Part shown: positions 34,298-43,633 of the stretch, piece by piece | How positions within the stretch are numbered: position 1 is the stretch's first letter | Layout of the letters: each line of letters starts with the position of its first letter | Notes under the pieces: model-generated | Told to the model about the DNA's origin: nothing | The model's database searches: none | Seen by the model: only the letters and a program-made list of their open reading frames with translations | Source of the DNA: Shewanella algae | GTDB lineage: Bacteria > Pseudomonadota > Gammaproteobacteria > Enterobacterales > Shewanellaceae | Length of the DNA stretch: 64,000 nt | Reading direction: 5' to 3' | Assembly (NCBI RefSeq): GCF_009183365.2 | Contig: NZ_CP068230.1 | Span: 2,075,001 to 2,139,000, forward strand | Position numbers and translations under genes: made by a program

Positions 34298-35617
34298 TTA
34301 GAGTACCATGGCGGCAATCCAGCCGAAGATCAGCAGTGGGATATTGTAGTGAATAAAGGTTGGGATCACGCTGTCGCGGATATGGTCGTGTTGACCATCG
34401 GCATTCAGGCCGGCGGTGGGGCCGAGCGTCGAGTCCGATGCCGGTGAGCCGGCATCCCCAAGCGCTGCGGCGGTGCCGACCAGGGCGATAACCGCAGGCA
34501 CAGAGAAACCAAAGTTCAGCGCCAGCGGCACATAGATGGTGGCAATAATGGGGATAGTCGAGAAGGATGAGCCAATACCCATGGTGATCAACAGACCCAC
34601 CACCAGCATCAACAATGCGCCCAGGCCCTTGTTGTCACCAATCAACTCACCTATGGCACTCACCAGAGTCAGCACTTCACCGGTTTGTTTGACCACGGCG
34701 GCGAAACCGGCGGCGGCTATCATGATAAAGCCTATGTTGGCCATCATGCGCACGCCTTGGTTAAAGATATCTTCATCGGCCACATGTTTGAGCGCGCCGC
34801 TGAATGAGAAGATCATAAAGCCAACCAGCGCGCCGAAAATCATCGAATCTGTCTGCAGTTGCACCAGCAGAGTCGCCAGAATGGCCAGCACGGCAATGAT
34901 GATGTTGCGCTTGCTGAGTCCGGTTTCCGGCTCGGCGGCGAGGATCTGCTCTTCCCGGTACTCTCTTGGCTTGCGATAGCTGATAAACACGGCCGTCAAC
35001 AGTCCGGCCAGCATGCCGGCGGCCGGAATAAGCATGGCTTGGGGAATATCCCCTGACTGGGCCTCTAAGCCGTTGGACTGCAGGTTTGCCAGCAGTATGT
35101 CGTTTAGAAATATGCCGCCAAAGCCCACAGGCAACACCATATAAGTGGTGACCAGGCCGAAGGTGATAACACAGGCGACCAAACGCCTGTCCAGCTTGAG
35201 TTTGGACATCAGATGCAAGAGTGGCGGCACCAGAATGGGGATAAAGGCGATATGGATCGGCAGAATGTTTTGTGAGCTGATAGCCATGGCCAGCAGGGAC
35301 AGCAGCAACAGGCTGCGAACCCACTTGAGGTTTTGACTATCGGGATCTTTGCCAAGGGCCTTGATCACAGAGGTGGAGATCAAAGTGGTCAGCCCGGAAT
35401 GGGACAGGGCCACGGCAAAGGCGCCGAGCAGGGCATAACTCAGGGCTATCTGGGCTCCACCGCCCAGGCCGGTATTGAATGCCTCTATGGTCTGGTGGAT
35501 GTCCAGTCCTCCCATCAAGCCGGCAACCAGGGCGCTGATCGTCAAGGCGATCACCACATTGACCCGGGCCAGGCTGAGAGCGAGCATCAGACAGACGGCA
35601 ATCACAACTGCGTTCAT
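34298..35617 (-). CDS. Na+/H+ antiporter family (NhaC/YuiF-like) transporter
   Basis: The 439-residue protein has about 11-12 membrane helices. It begins MNAVVIAVCLMLALSLARVNVVIALTISALVAGLMGGL, with GLGGGAQIALSYALLGAFAVALSHSGL after it. It also holds GIGSSFSTIPIIATIYVPLALNFGFSVPAVIALVGTAAALGDAGSPASDSTLGPTAGLNADGQHDHIRD. That last stretch is typical of the ion-transporter superfamily group including NhaC and Bacillus YuiF. Substrate could be Na+/H+ exchange or an amino acid; it cannot be settled here. The gene stands alone. Confidence 0.82.
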   Translation of the reverse strand: MNAVVIAVCLMLALSLARVNVVIALTISALVAGLMGGLDIHQTIEAFNTGLGGGAQIALSYALLGAFAVALSHSGLTTLISTSVIKALGKDPDSQNLKWVRSLLLLSLLAMAISSQNILPIHIAFIPILVPPLLHLMSKLKLDRRLVACVITFGLVTTYMVLPVGFGGIFLNDILLANLQSNGLEAQSGDIPQAMLIPAAGMLAGLLTAVFISYRKPREYREEQILAAEPETGLSKRNIIIAVLAILATLLVQLQTDSMIFGALVGFMIFSFSGALKHVADEDIFNQGVRMMANIGFIMIAAAGFAAVVKQTGEVLTLVSAIGELIGDNKGLGALLMLVVGLLITMGIGSSFSTIPIIATIYVPLALNFGFSVPAVIALVGTAAALGDAGSPASDSTLGPTAGLNADGQHDHIRDSVIPTFIHYNIPLLIFGWIAAMVL

Positions 35618-35841
35618 AGTAAAGTCTTATTCGCTAAACAAAGGGGCTATTTTTGACTGGGGTGGCTTGGATGTCCAGCTGCAATCAGTGTTTGCGGGAA
35701 AAAATCTCTCTTTGTGAACTGGATCCTAAGGTTATTGAGTCGCTTTGTGAGCCAGGTAATTGCGGTGGCCGCACACTTGCCGATTTCTTACCCAGACAAG
35801 CCTTAAAATGCAGCAAAAGCGTGATATTGATCCTAAATAGG

Positions 35842-35869
35842 TTGTCAGGTGCATGGCACCTCTTATAAT
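35842..35869 (+). promoter_or_regulatory. Sigma-70 promoter of the peroxiredoxin gene with palindromic spacer
   Basis: TTGTCA (35842-35847), a 16-base spacer and TATAAT (35864-35869) form a strong promoter. The spacer holds a perfect inverted repeat AGGTGC-ATG-GCACCT, a possible operator. Transcription would begin near 35876, about 55 bases before the ATG. The rest of the intergenic stretch 35618-35841 shows no gene. Confidence 0.75.
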
Positions 35870-35930
35870 GGCTTGTAGTTAAAACGGATTCTGTTTTATT
35901 CACAGCTCAATCCATAGATGGAGGTATAAA

Positions 35931-36536
35931 ATGAGCGTATTAGTAGGCCGTCCGGCTCCGGACTTTACTGCAGCAGCTGTTCTGGGTTCTGGTGAAATTG
36001 TTGACAGCTTCAACCTGACTGCAGCAATCAAAGGCAAGCCTGCGGTAGTGTTCTTCTACCCACTGGATTTCACCTTCGTGTGCCCATCTGAGCTGATCGC
36101 CTTCGATCACCGCATGGAAGAGTTCAAGAAGCGTGGCGTTGAAGTGATCGGTGTTTCTATCGATTCTCAGTTTACTCACAATGCATGGCGTAACACCCCA
36201 GTGGAAAAAGGCGGTATCGGCCAGGTTCAATACACTCTGGTAGCCGACGTTCGCCACGATATCTGTAAGGCTTACGATGTTGAGCACCCTGAAGCCGGTG
36301 TGGCTTTCCGTGGTTCTTTCCTGATCGACAAAGAAGGCATGGTGCGTCACCAGGTCGTTAACGATCTGCCTCTTGGCCGTAACGTCGATGAAATGCTGCG
36401 TATGATTGACGCGCTGCAATTCCACGAAGAGCACGGTGAAGTTTGTCCTGCAGGTTGGGAAAAAGGCAAGAAAGGCATGAAAGACAGCCCAGACGGTGTT
36501 GCTGCCTACCTGTCTGAGAACGCTGAAGAGCTGTAA
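35931..36536 (+). CDS. Typical 2-Cys peroxiredoxin (AhpC/Prx1 type)
   Basis: The 201-residue protein reduces hydrogen peroxide and organic peroxides in the cytoplasm. The peroxidatic Cys is C51 in PLDFTFVCPSEL and the resolving Cys is C172 in GEVCPAGWEKGKKGM. The C-terminal GVAAYLSENAEEL carries the YF-like tail. The length and motifs are of the Prx1/AhpC group rather than the AhpCF-type only. Codon choice is strongly biased (CTG, GGT, AAC), which points to high expression. It has GGAGG before the ATG and its own promoter and terminator. Confidence 0.94.
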   Translation: MSVLVGRPAPDFTAAAVLGSGEIVDSFNLTAAIKGKPAVVFFYPLDFTFVCPSELIAFDHRMEEFKKRGVEVIGVSIDSQFTHNAWRNTPVEKGGIGQVQYTLVADVRHDICKAYDVEHPEAGVAFRGSFLIDKEGMVRHQVVNDLPLGRNVDEMLRMIDALQFHEEHGEVCPAGWEKGKKGMKDSPDGVAAYLSENAEEL

Positions 36537-36554
36537 TTGCATGTATGGCTTTAT

Positions 36555-36580
36555 AAAGCTGCCCTCGGGCAGCTTTTTTT
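36555..36580 (+). terminator. Rho-independent terminator of the peroxiredoxin gene
   Basis: A GC-rich stem (AAAGCTGCC / GGCAGCTTT) around a CTCG loop is followed by a run of T. Confidence 0.93.
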
Positions 36581-36680
36581 ACACCTATCTAAACCTTTAT
36601 TGCCCATTCCAGAGCTCAGAACTTGACGAAAGGTTCAAGATAGTTGCTAATTGAACCGGAAAAATAGCAAGGAAAACAGG

Positions 36681-37697
36681 ATGAATTCAATGGAGTTTGC
36701 TATTCCGGAGCAAGACAAGCAGGCCTTCGGCCAATATTATGCGCAAAAGATTGCACCCAAGTGTCGACGTTATGAGTCGGTTCGAGAGGCCGCTGCTGCC
36801 AGGTATAAAGAGCGTAGAAAGATAGTTGCGCCTCTCACCTTTATTGGCATTCCGGCATTTTTGCTGTTTTTTGCCATGAGTTTCTACGGCGCCTTCATGC
36901 TGGATTTTAAAGAAGGGGTGTTTTTTATCGGCTTTGGCGGCGCCGTGCTATCTCTGGCGGTGGTGGTGTTGGCCAACATCTGGGCTGGCAGTGAGATAAG
37001 TGAACTGCGTACCCAGATAGTTGAGGAGATCTATCCTCTACTGCTGGGGTATTTCGGTAAAAGCTTTGCGTTCAACCCCTCGGGATTGCCTGAACTGGAA
37101 AGCTATAAAGACTATGGTCTCTTTCCCGACTATGACAAAGGTTATTTTCAAAACTCGGTCAGAGGCAAATATCTTAATGTGCCTTTTCTGCTTAGGGAAC
37201 TGACGTTACTCGAACGCACAGGCAAGAACGATAATGGTCCCCAATATAAGACGCTGTTCGATGGCATAGTGATAGAGTTTGACCTGCCGAAGACATTTTC
37301 CGCGACCATCCAAGTGCGCCGCGATAAAGGTTTTATGGCCAATGGCTTGGCGCAGTTCAGAAACAAGCTCTCGAGGGTAAAGCTGGAAGACCCGGACTTT
37401 GAGCGTAGATTTGAGGTCTACAGTGACGATCAGCTCGAAGCCAGATATGTGCTCAATACAGCGACTATGGAACGTTTGTTGTCACTATCAGGATTTTATC
37501 AAGGCGAGCTGGAAGCCTGTTTTAGACAGGGGCGATTGTTTGTCAAAATAGCCTGTCAGCACAGCTATTTTGAGCCGCAACTGGATCTTCTCAAGCCGCT
37601 GGATCTCAGCGCAGACATAGAGCAAGTGTTCAAAGAAATCCATGAAGTATTCGACTTGATTAAAGCCCTGAAACTCGATAGTCGCACCGGGCTTTAA
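36681..37697 (+). CDS. DUF3137 membrane protein
   Basis: The 338-residue protein has two membrane helices near residues 48-70 (APLTFIGIPAFLLFFAMSFYGAFM) and 78-100 (VFFIGFGGAVLSLAVVVLANIWAG). A large soluble domain follows (KTLFDGIVIEFDLPKTFSATIQVRRDKG ... FEVYSDDQLEARYVLNTATMERLL). This agrees with DUF3137. Function unknown. ATG 36681 follows AAGGAAAACAGG; a TTG frame start at 36651 is less likely. Confidence 0.78.
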   Translation: MNSMEFAIPEQDKQAFGQYYAQKIAPKCRRYESVREAAAARYKERRKIVAPLTFIGIPAFLLFFAMSFYGAFMLDFKEGVFFIGFGGAVLSLAVVVLANIWAGSEISELRTQIVEEIYPLLLGYFGKSFAFNPSGLPELESYKDYGLFPDYDKGYFQNSVRGKYLNVPFLLRELTLLERTGKNDNGPQYKTLFDGIVIEFDLPKTFSATIQVRRDKGFMANGLAQFRNKLSRVKLEDPDFERRFEVYSDDQLEARYVLNTATMERLLSLSGFYQGELEACFRQGRLFVKIACQHSYFEPQLDLLKPLDLSADIEQVFKEIHEVFDLIKALKLDSRTGL

Positions 37698-37861
37698 ACA
37701 TGAGGCTCAAGACTTTGGTTTTGAGCCAGGCTATCTTTGGTTTCCGGTCACTGGTTTCTGAACGGGTTTCTGAACGCTGGTCTTTGGTCGCTGGGTTTTG
37801 ATGCGCCCTCACACCAGATGCTCAAAGGATTTGGCGTGAGGACGGGAAACACTTTAGTTTG

Positions 37862-37887
37862 AGTCGGCTTATATGTCCGAGCCGACT
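37862..37887. other. Hairpin between DUF3137 and RNase T genes
   Basis: An 8-bp inverted repeat (AGTCGGCT / AGCCGACT) with a 10-base loop lies between two converging genes. There is no T-run on either strand, so a terminator role is only possible, not clear. Confidence 0.4.
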
Positions 37888-37917
37888 TGCTATGTTTGAG
37901 CGTATCTTTGAGCGGGT

Positions 37918-38580
37918 TTAGACCACATCCTGTGGGGTTTCGGCAGCGGCAGGCAAAGGCCAGCCGCCAAGGGCTTTCCAGCGGTTCACTATATAGCAGA
38001 ACAGCTCGGCGGTGCGCTCTGTATCATAAAGCGCCGAATGGGCTTCTTTGTTGTCGAAGGGGATCCCGGCCAAGGCGCAGGCCTTGGCCAGCACTGTGTG
38101 GCCTATGGCCAATCCGGCCAGAGTGGCGGTATCGAAGGTGGCAAAGGGATGAAACGGCGAGCGCTTGATATCATTGCGCTCAATTGCCTTACTGACAAAG
38201 CCGTGATCGAAGGCGGCATTGTGAGCCACTATGATAGAACGGTGGCAATCGGCCGCCTTCTGCGCCTTCTTCACCGCCTTGAATATTTCCAGAAAAGCTT
38301 CTTTCTCGCTGACGGCGCCCCTGAGAGGGTTGTTGGGATCTATGCCGTTGAATGCCAGTGCCTCCGGCTCGAGATTGGCGCCTTCAAAAGGCTCGATATG
38401 GAAGTGCAGGGTTCTGTCTATTCCCAGATTGCCCTCGGTATCCATCTTCAGCAGGGTGACGGCAATCTCCAGCAGCGCGTCGGTCTGCGCATTGAAGCCA
38501 GCGGTCTCCACGTCGATCACCACAGGGAAATAGCCCCTGAATCTGTGCTTGAGTTGGTTGGCTAGGCTTGGCTGAGTCAT
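37918..38580 (-). CDS. rnt: Ribonuclease T
   Basis: The 220-residue DEDDh exonuclease trims the 3' ends of tRNA and other stable RNA. Exo I is FPVVIDVETAGFNAQTDALLEIAVTLL, Exo II IVAHNAAFDHGFVSKAIERND and Exo III EAHSALYDTERTAELF. The length and LGIDRTLHFHIEPFEGANLEPEALAFNGIDP match RNase T. AGGGGAAA is before the ATG. It is convergent with the DUF3137 gene and divergent from motY. Confidence 0.95.
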   Translation of the reverse strand: MTQPSLANQLKHRFRGYFPVVIDVETAGFNAQTDALLEIAVTLLKMDTEGNLGIDRTLHFHIEPFEGANLEPEALAFNGIDPNNPLRGAVSEKEAFLEIFKAVKKAQKAADCHRSIIVAHNAAFDHGFVSKAIERNDIKRSPFHPFATFDTATLAGLAIGHTVLAKACALAGIPFDNKEAHSALYDTERTAELFCYIVNRWKALGGWPLPAAAETPQDVV

Positions 38581-38721
38581 GCATTTCCCCTGGAAAATAA
38601 CGAAGCGGCTATTATGCTAAAACATCAACAGGGTGTCATGTTCGATTGTTGTTTTTATAGGCTAAAGGAATGAATTTCTTTGCCGATAGAGACAACATGG
38701 TATGCGAAAAGAGAGATTTCT

Positions 38722-39594
38722 ATGTGGCGTAAACTGTTCCTGCTGTCGACTCTTTGTCTGCCGCTGTCGGCGATGGCGGATCTCAGGCACTATGTGGCGT
38801 CACTTGACGACTCTCATTGGCGCGTGGCGCAAAATACCCCCATAGGTTGCAGCCTGGAGCACGACATCCCCGCCTACGGCAAGGCGGTGTTTTCCAGTCA
38901 TGCGGGTAAAGAGCTGAATCTGCAGTTTACTCTGGATATGTGGCAAAAGCCTGATGCCGTGACCCATGCCCGCTTGATGAGCAAGGCGCCGGCCTGGCGT
39001 CCCGGGGTGACATCCAAGGCGATTACCGAGTTGAGCTACCAGAAATACTTCAATGGTGAAGTGCCGAAAAAGGCCGCCTGGTCCATGCTGGCAGAGCTGG
39101 ATCGCGGTATGGAACCCACTTTCTACTACAGCGATTGGTACAACCAAAGCAACAAGGTGGCGGTCGGCCTTTCTGCGGCCAACTTTGCCCAGAAATACCG
39201 CGAGTTCAAGCAGTGCCTGGCCAATCTATTGCCTTACAGTTTCGATGATATCGCCTTTACCGTGCTTACCTATGAGATGGGCGGTACCGAGTTGACCCGT
39301 TATTCCAAGGCGCAGCTGGCGCGGGTGCAGGAGTACCTGGCCTATGATCCCGAAGTGGAACTGGTGCTGATAGACGCCTATACCGACAGCTATGGTGGTC
39401 GTAGTATCAACCAGAAGGTGTCTCAGCAGCGCGCCGGTTCAGTCAAAGAGTTCTTCGTGGCGCGGGGTATCCCGGGTGACAGGATCCATACCGAAGGGCA
39501 CGGCGAGCGCCGCCATGTGGCTTCAAACGACTCCAGTGACGAGCGGGCCCGCAACCGCCGGGTGGTTATCCGGATAAGCAAACCTCTGCAATAA
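38722..39594 (+). CDS. motY: Flagellar sodium-motor T-ring protein MotY
   Basis: The 290-residue periplasmic protein holds the stator around the polar flagellar motor. A signal peptide (MWRKLFLLSTLCLPLSAMA) is followed by the MotY N-terminal domain (DLRHYVASLDDSHWRVAQNTPIGCSLEHDIPAYGKAVFS). The C-terminal OmpA-like peptidoglycan-binding domain spans about 180-288 (LIDAYTDSYGGRSINQKVSQQRAGSVKEFFVARGIP ... ERARNRRVVI). ATG 38722 follows AAGAGAG; the frame start at 38680 would hide the signal. No flagellar genes are adjacent. Confidence 0.88.
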   Translation: MWRKLFLLSTLCLPLSAMADLRHYVASLDDSHWRVAQNTPIGCSLEHDIPAYGKAVFSSHAGKELNLQFTLDMWQKPDAVTHARLMSKAPAWRPGVTSKAITELSYQKYFNGEVPKKAAWSMLAELDRGMEPTFYYSDWYNQSNKVAVGLSAANFAQKYREFKQCLANLLPYSFDDIAFTVLTYEMGGTELTRYSKAQLARVQEYLAYDPEVELVLIDAYTDSYGGRSINQKVSQQRAGSVKEFFVARGIPGDRIHTEGHGERRHVASNDSSDERARNRRVVIRISKPLQ

Positions 39595-39614
39595 CATAAG
39601 TTTTCACAGACAGT

Positions 39615-39642
39615 AAAAAACCAGGTTCAAGCCTGGTTTTTT
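39615..39642. terminator. Bidirectional terminator between motY and ilvH
   Basis: CCAGG / CCTGG with a TTCAAG loop is flanked by A6 and T6, extending the stem by A-T pairs. It serves both converging genes. Confidence 0.9.
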
Positions 39643-39667
39643 CATGCGTGGACTTTGGCGGGGAGAC

Positions 39668-40165
39668 TCAGGCGCGCATCGCCTTGTCGCCTCTGGCAAG
39701 CCCCACGACTCCGGAGCGAGACACTTCCACCACTTTGGTGACTTCGGTCAGCGCGGCAATAAAGGCATCCAGTTTATCGCTGGTGCCGGCCATCTGTACT
39801 GTGTAGAGATTGGCTGTCACATCAACGATTTGGCCGCGGAAGATATCGGCGGTGCGTTTCACTTCTTCCCGCAATGCGCCGCTTGCCTTGACCTTGACCA
39901 AGGCAAGTTCCCGCTCCACATGGGTGGACTCTGTGATGTTGGACACCTTGAGCACATCGATAAGCTTGTGCAGCTGCTTCTCTATCTGCTCCAGAATGCT
40001 TTCATCGGCCTCAACCGCGACTGTCAGCCGGGACAGGGTAGGGTCATCGGTGGGCGCAACCGTAAGAGTTTCAATGTTGTAGCCGCGTTGGGAGAAGAGA
40101 CCGACAACTCTTGACAGGGCGCCGGGCTGGTTTTCCATCAATACAGATATGATTCGACGTCTCAT
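39668..40165 (-). CDS. ilvH: Acetolactate synthase small (regulatory) subunit
   Basis: The 165-residue protein gives valine feedback control to acetohydroxyacid synthase. The ACT domain comes first: RRRIISVLMENQPGALSRVVGLFSQRGYNIETLTVAPTDD. The C-terminal domain follows from about residue 80. The ATG shares its A with the TGA of ilvI, so translation is coupled. The frame extends upstream to 40192 only inside ilvI. Confidence 0.95.
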   Translation of the reverse strand: MRRRIISVLMENQPGALSRVVGLFSQRGYNIETLTVAPTDDPTLSRLTVAVEADESILEQIEKQLHKLIDVLKVSNITESTHVERELALVKVKASGALREEVKRTADIFRGQIVDVTANLYTVQMAGTSDKLDAFIAALTEVTKVVEVSRSGVVGLARGDKAMRA

Positions 40166-41886
40166 CAGCTTTTCTCCGTCTTGCTCAGCCACATTTCATT
40201 CATAGCGCCACCACGAATTTGCATCGGGTAGACGTGCTCGGTTTCATCGACACTGATATCCACAAACACCAGCCTGTCTTTCATGGCCAGGGCTTGTGCC
40301 AGTTTGCTCTCCAGCTCATCCACATGGTCGATATTGATCCCCACATGGCCGTAGGCTTCGGCGATTTTGGCAAAATCAGGGACTGAGTCCATATAGGAGT
40401 GGGAGTGGCGGCCCGAGTAGATCATGTCCTGCCACTGTTTCACCATCCCGAGGAAGCGGTTGTTGAGGTTGATGATTTTCACCGGCACATCGTATTGCAA
40501 GGCGGTGGAAAGCTCTTGAATATTCATCTGAATCGAGCCGTCGCCGGTGACGCACACAACGGTTTCATCCGGCATCGCCATCTTGACCCCCATGGCGGCC
40601 GGCAAGCCGAATCCCATGGTGCCCAGGCCTCCTGAGTTGATCCAGCGCCGCGGTTTGTCGAAAGGATAATAGAGTGCGGCAAACATCTGGTGCTGGCCAA
40701 CATCCGAGGCCACATAGGCATCACCGTTTGTCAGGCGATAGAGGGTTTCTATCACTTGCTGAGGCTTGATCCGTTCGGCATTGCGCTGATACTCGAGGCA
40801 GTTGCGGCTGCGCCAGGAAGCAATTTGCTGCCACCAGTGTTGCAGCGCCTCGTCATCCTGAGGCGTTACCTTGTCTTCATCCAGCAATTGCAGCATCTCG
40901 TTCAGCACCTTATCGGCCGAGCCCACAATCGGAATATCCACCTTGATGGTCTTGGAGATGGATGAAGGGTCGATATCTATGTGCAGTATGGTGGCATCCG
41001 GGCAATATTTGGCAACATTATTGGTGGTTCTGTCATCGAACCTCACGCCAATGCCGAAGATTAAATCTGAATGGTGCATGGCCATATTGGCTTCGTACAG
41101 GCCGTGCATCCCCAGCATGCCCAGGTTGTTGTGATGAGAGCCGGGAAAGGCGCCCAGCCCCATAAGCGTATTGACCACAGGCAGTTTCAGTTGTTCGGCC
41201 AGTGTCAACAGCTGCTGGTGGCAGCCGGAGATAATGGCGCCTCCGCCCACATACAGCACAGGTTTCTTGGCGGCCATCAAGGCCTGCAAACCCCGGCGGA
41301 TCTGGCCCTTGTGACCCGAAAGCGTCGGGTTGTAGGAGCGCATCTTAATCTCTTCCGGGTATTGATACTCGTGCAGTATCGCCGGGTTGAGGCTGTCTTT
41401 GGGCAGATCCACTACCACAGGGCCTGGGCGGCCGCTGGCCGCGATATAGAAGGCTTTCTTGATAATGGTGGGAATTTCGGTGGGATCTGTCACCAAAAAG
41501 CTGTGTTTCACCACAGGGCGGGAGATCCCTATCATGTCGCATTCCTGAAAGGCATCATTGCCGATCAGGTTACTGGGCACCTGGCCCGAAAGCACCACCA
41601 GAGGGACTGAATCCATGTAGGCGGTGGCGATGCCGGTAATGGCATTGGTCGCTCCCGGGCCGGATGTCACCAACACCACGCCGACCTTGCCCGTGGCTCT
41701 GGCGTAACCATCGGCCATGTGCACGGCCGCCTGTTCATGGCGGACAAGAATATGTTCGATATCGGATTTTTGATGCAGGGCATCGTAGATGTCGAGAACT
41801 GAGCCACCCGGGTAGCCGAATATATGTTTTACGCCTTCGTCAATTAACGAACGCACTATCATGCTGGCGCCTGAAAGCATCTCCAT
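40165..41886 (-). CDS. ilvI: Acetolactate synthase large (catalytic) subunit, biosynthetic
   Basis: The 573-residue thiamine-diphosphate enzyme catalyses the first common step in branched-chain amino acid synthesis. GYPGGSVLDIYDAL and the catalytic Glu in ILVRHEQAAVHMADGYARATGKVGV are seen. The ThDP motif is VVCVTGDGSIQMNIQELSTALQYDVPVKIINLNN. AAGGAG precedes the ATG. Together with ilvH it forms an operon. Its leader is long and structured (see 41887-42370). Confidence 0.95.
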   Translation of the reverse strand: MEMLSGASMIVRSLIDEGVKHIFGYPGGSVLDIYDALHQKSDIEHILVRHEQAAVHMADGYARATGKVGVVLVTSGPGATNAITGIATAYMDSVPLVVLSGQVPSNLIGNDAFQECDMIGISRPVVKHSFLVTDPTEIPTIIKKAFYIAASGRPGPVVVDLPKDSLNPAILHEYQYPEEIKMRSYNPTLSGHKGQIRRGLQALMAAKKPVLYVGGGAIISGCHQQLLTLAEQLKLPVVNTLMGLGAFPGSHHNNLGMLGMHGLYEANMAMHHSDLIFGIGVRFDDRTTNNVAKYCPDATILHIDIDPSSISKTIKVDIPIVGSADKVLNEMLQLLDEDKVTPQDDEALQHWWQQIASWRSRNCLEYQRNAERIKPQQVIETLYRLTNGDAYVASDVGQHQMFAALYYPFDKPRRWINSGGLGTMGFGLPAAMGVKMAMPDETVVCVTGDGSIQMNIQELSTALQYDVPVKIINLNNRFLGMVKQWQDMIYSGRHSHSYMDSVPDFAKIAEAYGHVGINIDHVDELESKLAQALAMKDRLVFVDISVDETEHVYPMQIRGGAMNEMWLSKTEKS

Positions 41887-42370
41887 TTGGTACTCCTTGA
41901 TAAGATACCGTTACGGTAAACAGTAACTTTTACAGCGACGGTTATCGCTCTAATTCGGGCCGGAAGGGTAGTTCCGGCCAGCTGTCGACCCGGCCTTGGG
42001 GCACACTTCCCTGTAGGGAAGGGGTCTCTGTCACCAATGGACAGAATTTCATCATATTGGAAAGAGAGAAGTTTTCAAGCCCCTGGGAGCGGCTTTTTTA
42101 TGAGCATGAATAAATTTCATTTTTGCCGCCGAAAAGCGGCCTTGATTGCGGTAGGCTTTTGCTAAAGTGCTATTTATTATACATTGAATTTATTATGTTT
42201 TATTCCTAATTGAGGATCTTTTTAGACTTTGGTCTAAAGCGCCGCTAATTCCTTGTGTATGAACCCAGTCTTTGAAAATTGTGGTTCTTGGGGTTGCAGA
42301 AAGTCTACAAACGGCGCTTTTCGCTCAAGCGGTTTCAAACGCTTGAGCGTGCTTTACCGCCAGCTTTATT
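41887..42370 (-). promoter_or_regulatory. Structured leader and promoter region of ilvIH
   Basis: These 484 bases hold no clear gene. On the minus strand three hairpins stand before ilvI: CTTCCCT / AGGGAAG (42006-42021), GCCGGAA / TTCCGGC (41959-41978) and a GTTAC / GTAAC pair near 41900. An open frame of 37 codons (ATG at 42055, stop at 41942) overlaps them but has no ribosome binding site and no Ile/Val/Leu runs. Attenuation or an Lrp-type control is possible. Further upstream is AT-rich and may carry the promoter. Confidence 0.45.
42323..42350. repeat. Perfect 10-bp inverted repeat downstream of the Bcr/CflA gene
   Basis: CGCTCAAGCG and its complement CGCTTGAGCG flank an 8-base loop. It lies 20 bases after the stop of the pump gene. 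There is no T-run on the minus strand, so it may protect the mRNA end or be a weak terminator. Confidence 0.6.
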
Positions 42371-43633
42371 TTAGGAACCGGTACTGCGGCATTCGGGCAC
42401 AGGGCGGCGACTGACAGCGAACTGGCACAGACCCACCAGTAGCACAGAGGCCAGCATCAGCGCGGCAAAGGGCACGGCAGTACCTGTGTAAAACAGCGCC
42501 AGCAGCGGTCCCGCCAGAGCACCAAAGCCAAACCTCAGGGTGCCGATAACCGCGGTGGCTGTGCCTGTTTCCTGCTGAAACTTCATCAGTACTATGGCAT
42601 CGGCGTTAACCGACATTATCCCCAGGCATCCCATCAGGGGGATCAGCATGGCCACGGTAAAGTGGTAACTCAAGTCGAGCAGGTTCACCAGTAACAGCCC
42701 GGTAGCGGCAATACTACCGAGCATAGTGGCGGCAACCAACATGCGTCTTGAGCCATAGCGACCAACAATGCGTGAGTTGATAATATTGGCCAGCATCAAG
42801 GCGCCTACGTTGGTACTGAATAGTATGGCAAACAGTGACTTATCCAAGTTAAATACCGACATATAGACAAACGGCGAGGCTGTCAGATAGCAGAAGAAGG
42901 CGAATGAAGTCAGCACGCCGCTGCCAATATGCAGCTTAACCCCTGGCCGGGTAAAGACGGTGGCATAGGCGCCAAAGAATGACTTGCGGCTGCGCTCGGC
43001 GCCTTGCATATCCGAAGGCAAACGTAGTTTCAGCAATACCAGCATGAGCAGCAGCAGGGCATAGAAGGCGAGAATAAAGAAAATCAAATGCCATTCACCC
43101 AGCTCCAGAATTAAGCTGCCTATGGATGGAGCCAGCAGTGGCGCCAGCATCATTATTAGGCTGACATAGGACATGCCCTTGGCCGTATTGTCACCATAGA
43201 CCTCCTTGATATAGCCGGGGATCACCACGGTAGCGGCGGCGCCGATAAACGCCTGGACAAATCTGAGGCTTAAAAATATTTCTATCGTTTGCGACAGCGC
43301 CAATCCCAGGCTGACCAACATAAATCCCGATAGGCCAATGATCACCAAAGGGCGACGGCCGAAGCGATCGGCCAAAGGCCCAAAGGTAAGCATACCCAGA
43401 GAATACCCGGCCAGATACAGGCTCAGAGACTGCTGCACTGTAGTGATATCGGAATGGAAGCTTTCGGCTATGGTAGCCATGGCCGGCAGATACATGTCGA
43501 TAGCCAAAGGCGTTATCGCCACGATGGCCGACAGCATGGGAATAAGCAAGGCCAGATGCAGCCCTTGGGGCGTGCGCCTGGTTATCTGGGGTTGGGTATC
43601 CAATTTAACCTCATTATATTGGCCAAAAAGCAT
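42371..43633 (-). CDS. Bcr/CflA family multidrug MFS transporter
   Basis: The 420-residue protein has 12 membrane helices. AITPLAIDMYLPAMATIAESFHSDITTVQQSLSLYLAGYSLGMLTFGPLADRFGRRPLVI is the mark of the Bcr/CflA drug:H+ antiporter group, with the family A-like GPLADRFGRRP loop. It exports small drugs or metabolites from the cytoplasm. The ATG at 43633 has no clear ribosome binding site. A TTG 10 codons later (MDTQPQITRRT) follows GAGG and may be the real start. Confidence 0.9.
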   Translation of the reverse strand: MLFGQYNEVKLDTQPQITRRTPQGLHLALLIPMLSAIVAITPLAIDMYLPAMATIAESFHSDITTVQQSLSLYLAGYSLGMLTFGPLADRFGRRPLVIIGLSGFMLVSLGLALSQTIEIFLSLRFVQAFIGAAATVVIPGYIKEVYGDNTAKGMSYVSLIMMLAPLLAPSIGSLILELGEWHLIFFILAFYALLLLMLVLLKLRLPSDMQGAERSRKSFFGAYATVFTRPGVKLHIGSGVLTSFAFFCYLTASPFVYMSVFNLDKSLFAILFSTNVGALMLANIINSRIVGRYGSRRMLVAATMLGSIAATGLLLVNLLDLSYHFTVAMLIPLMGCLGIMSVNADAIVLMKFQQETGTATAVIGTLRFGFGALAGPLLALFYTGTAVPFAALMLASVLLVGLCQFAVSRRPVPECRSTGS

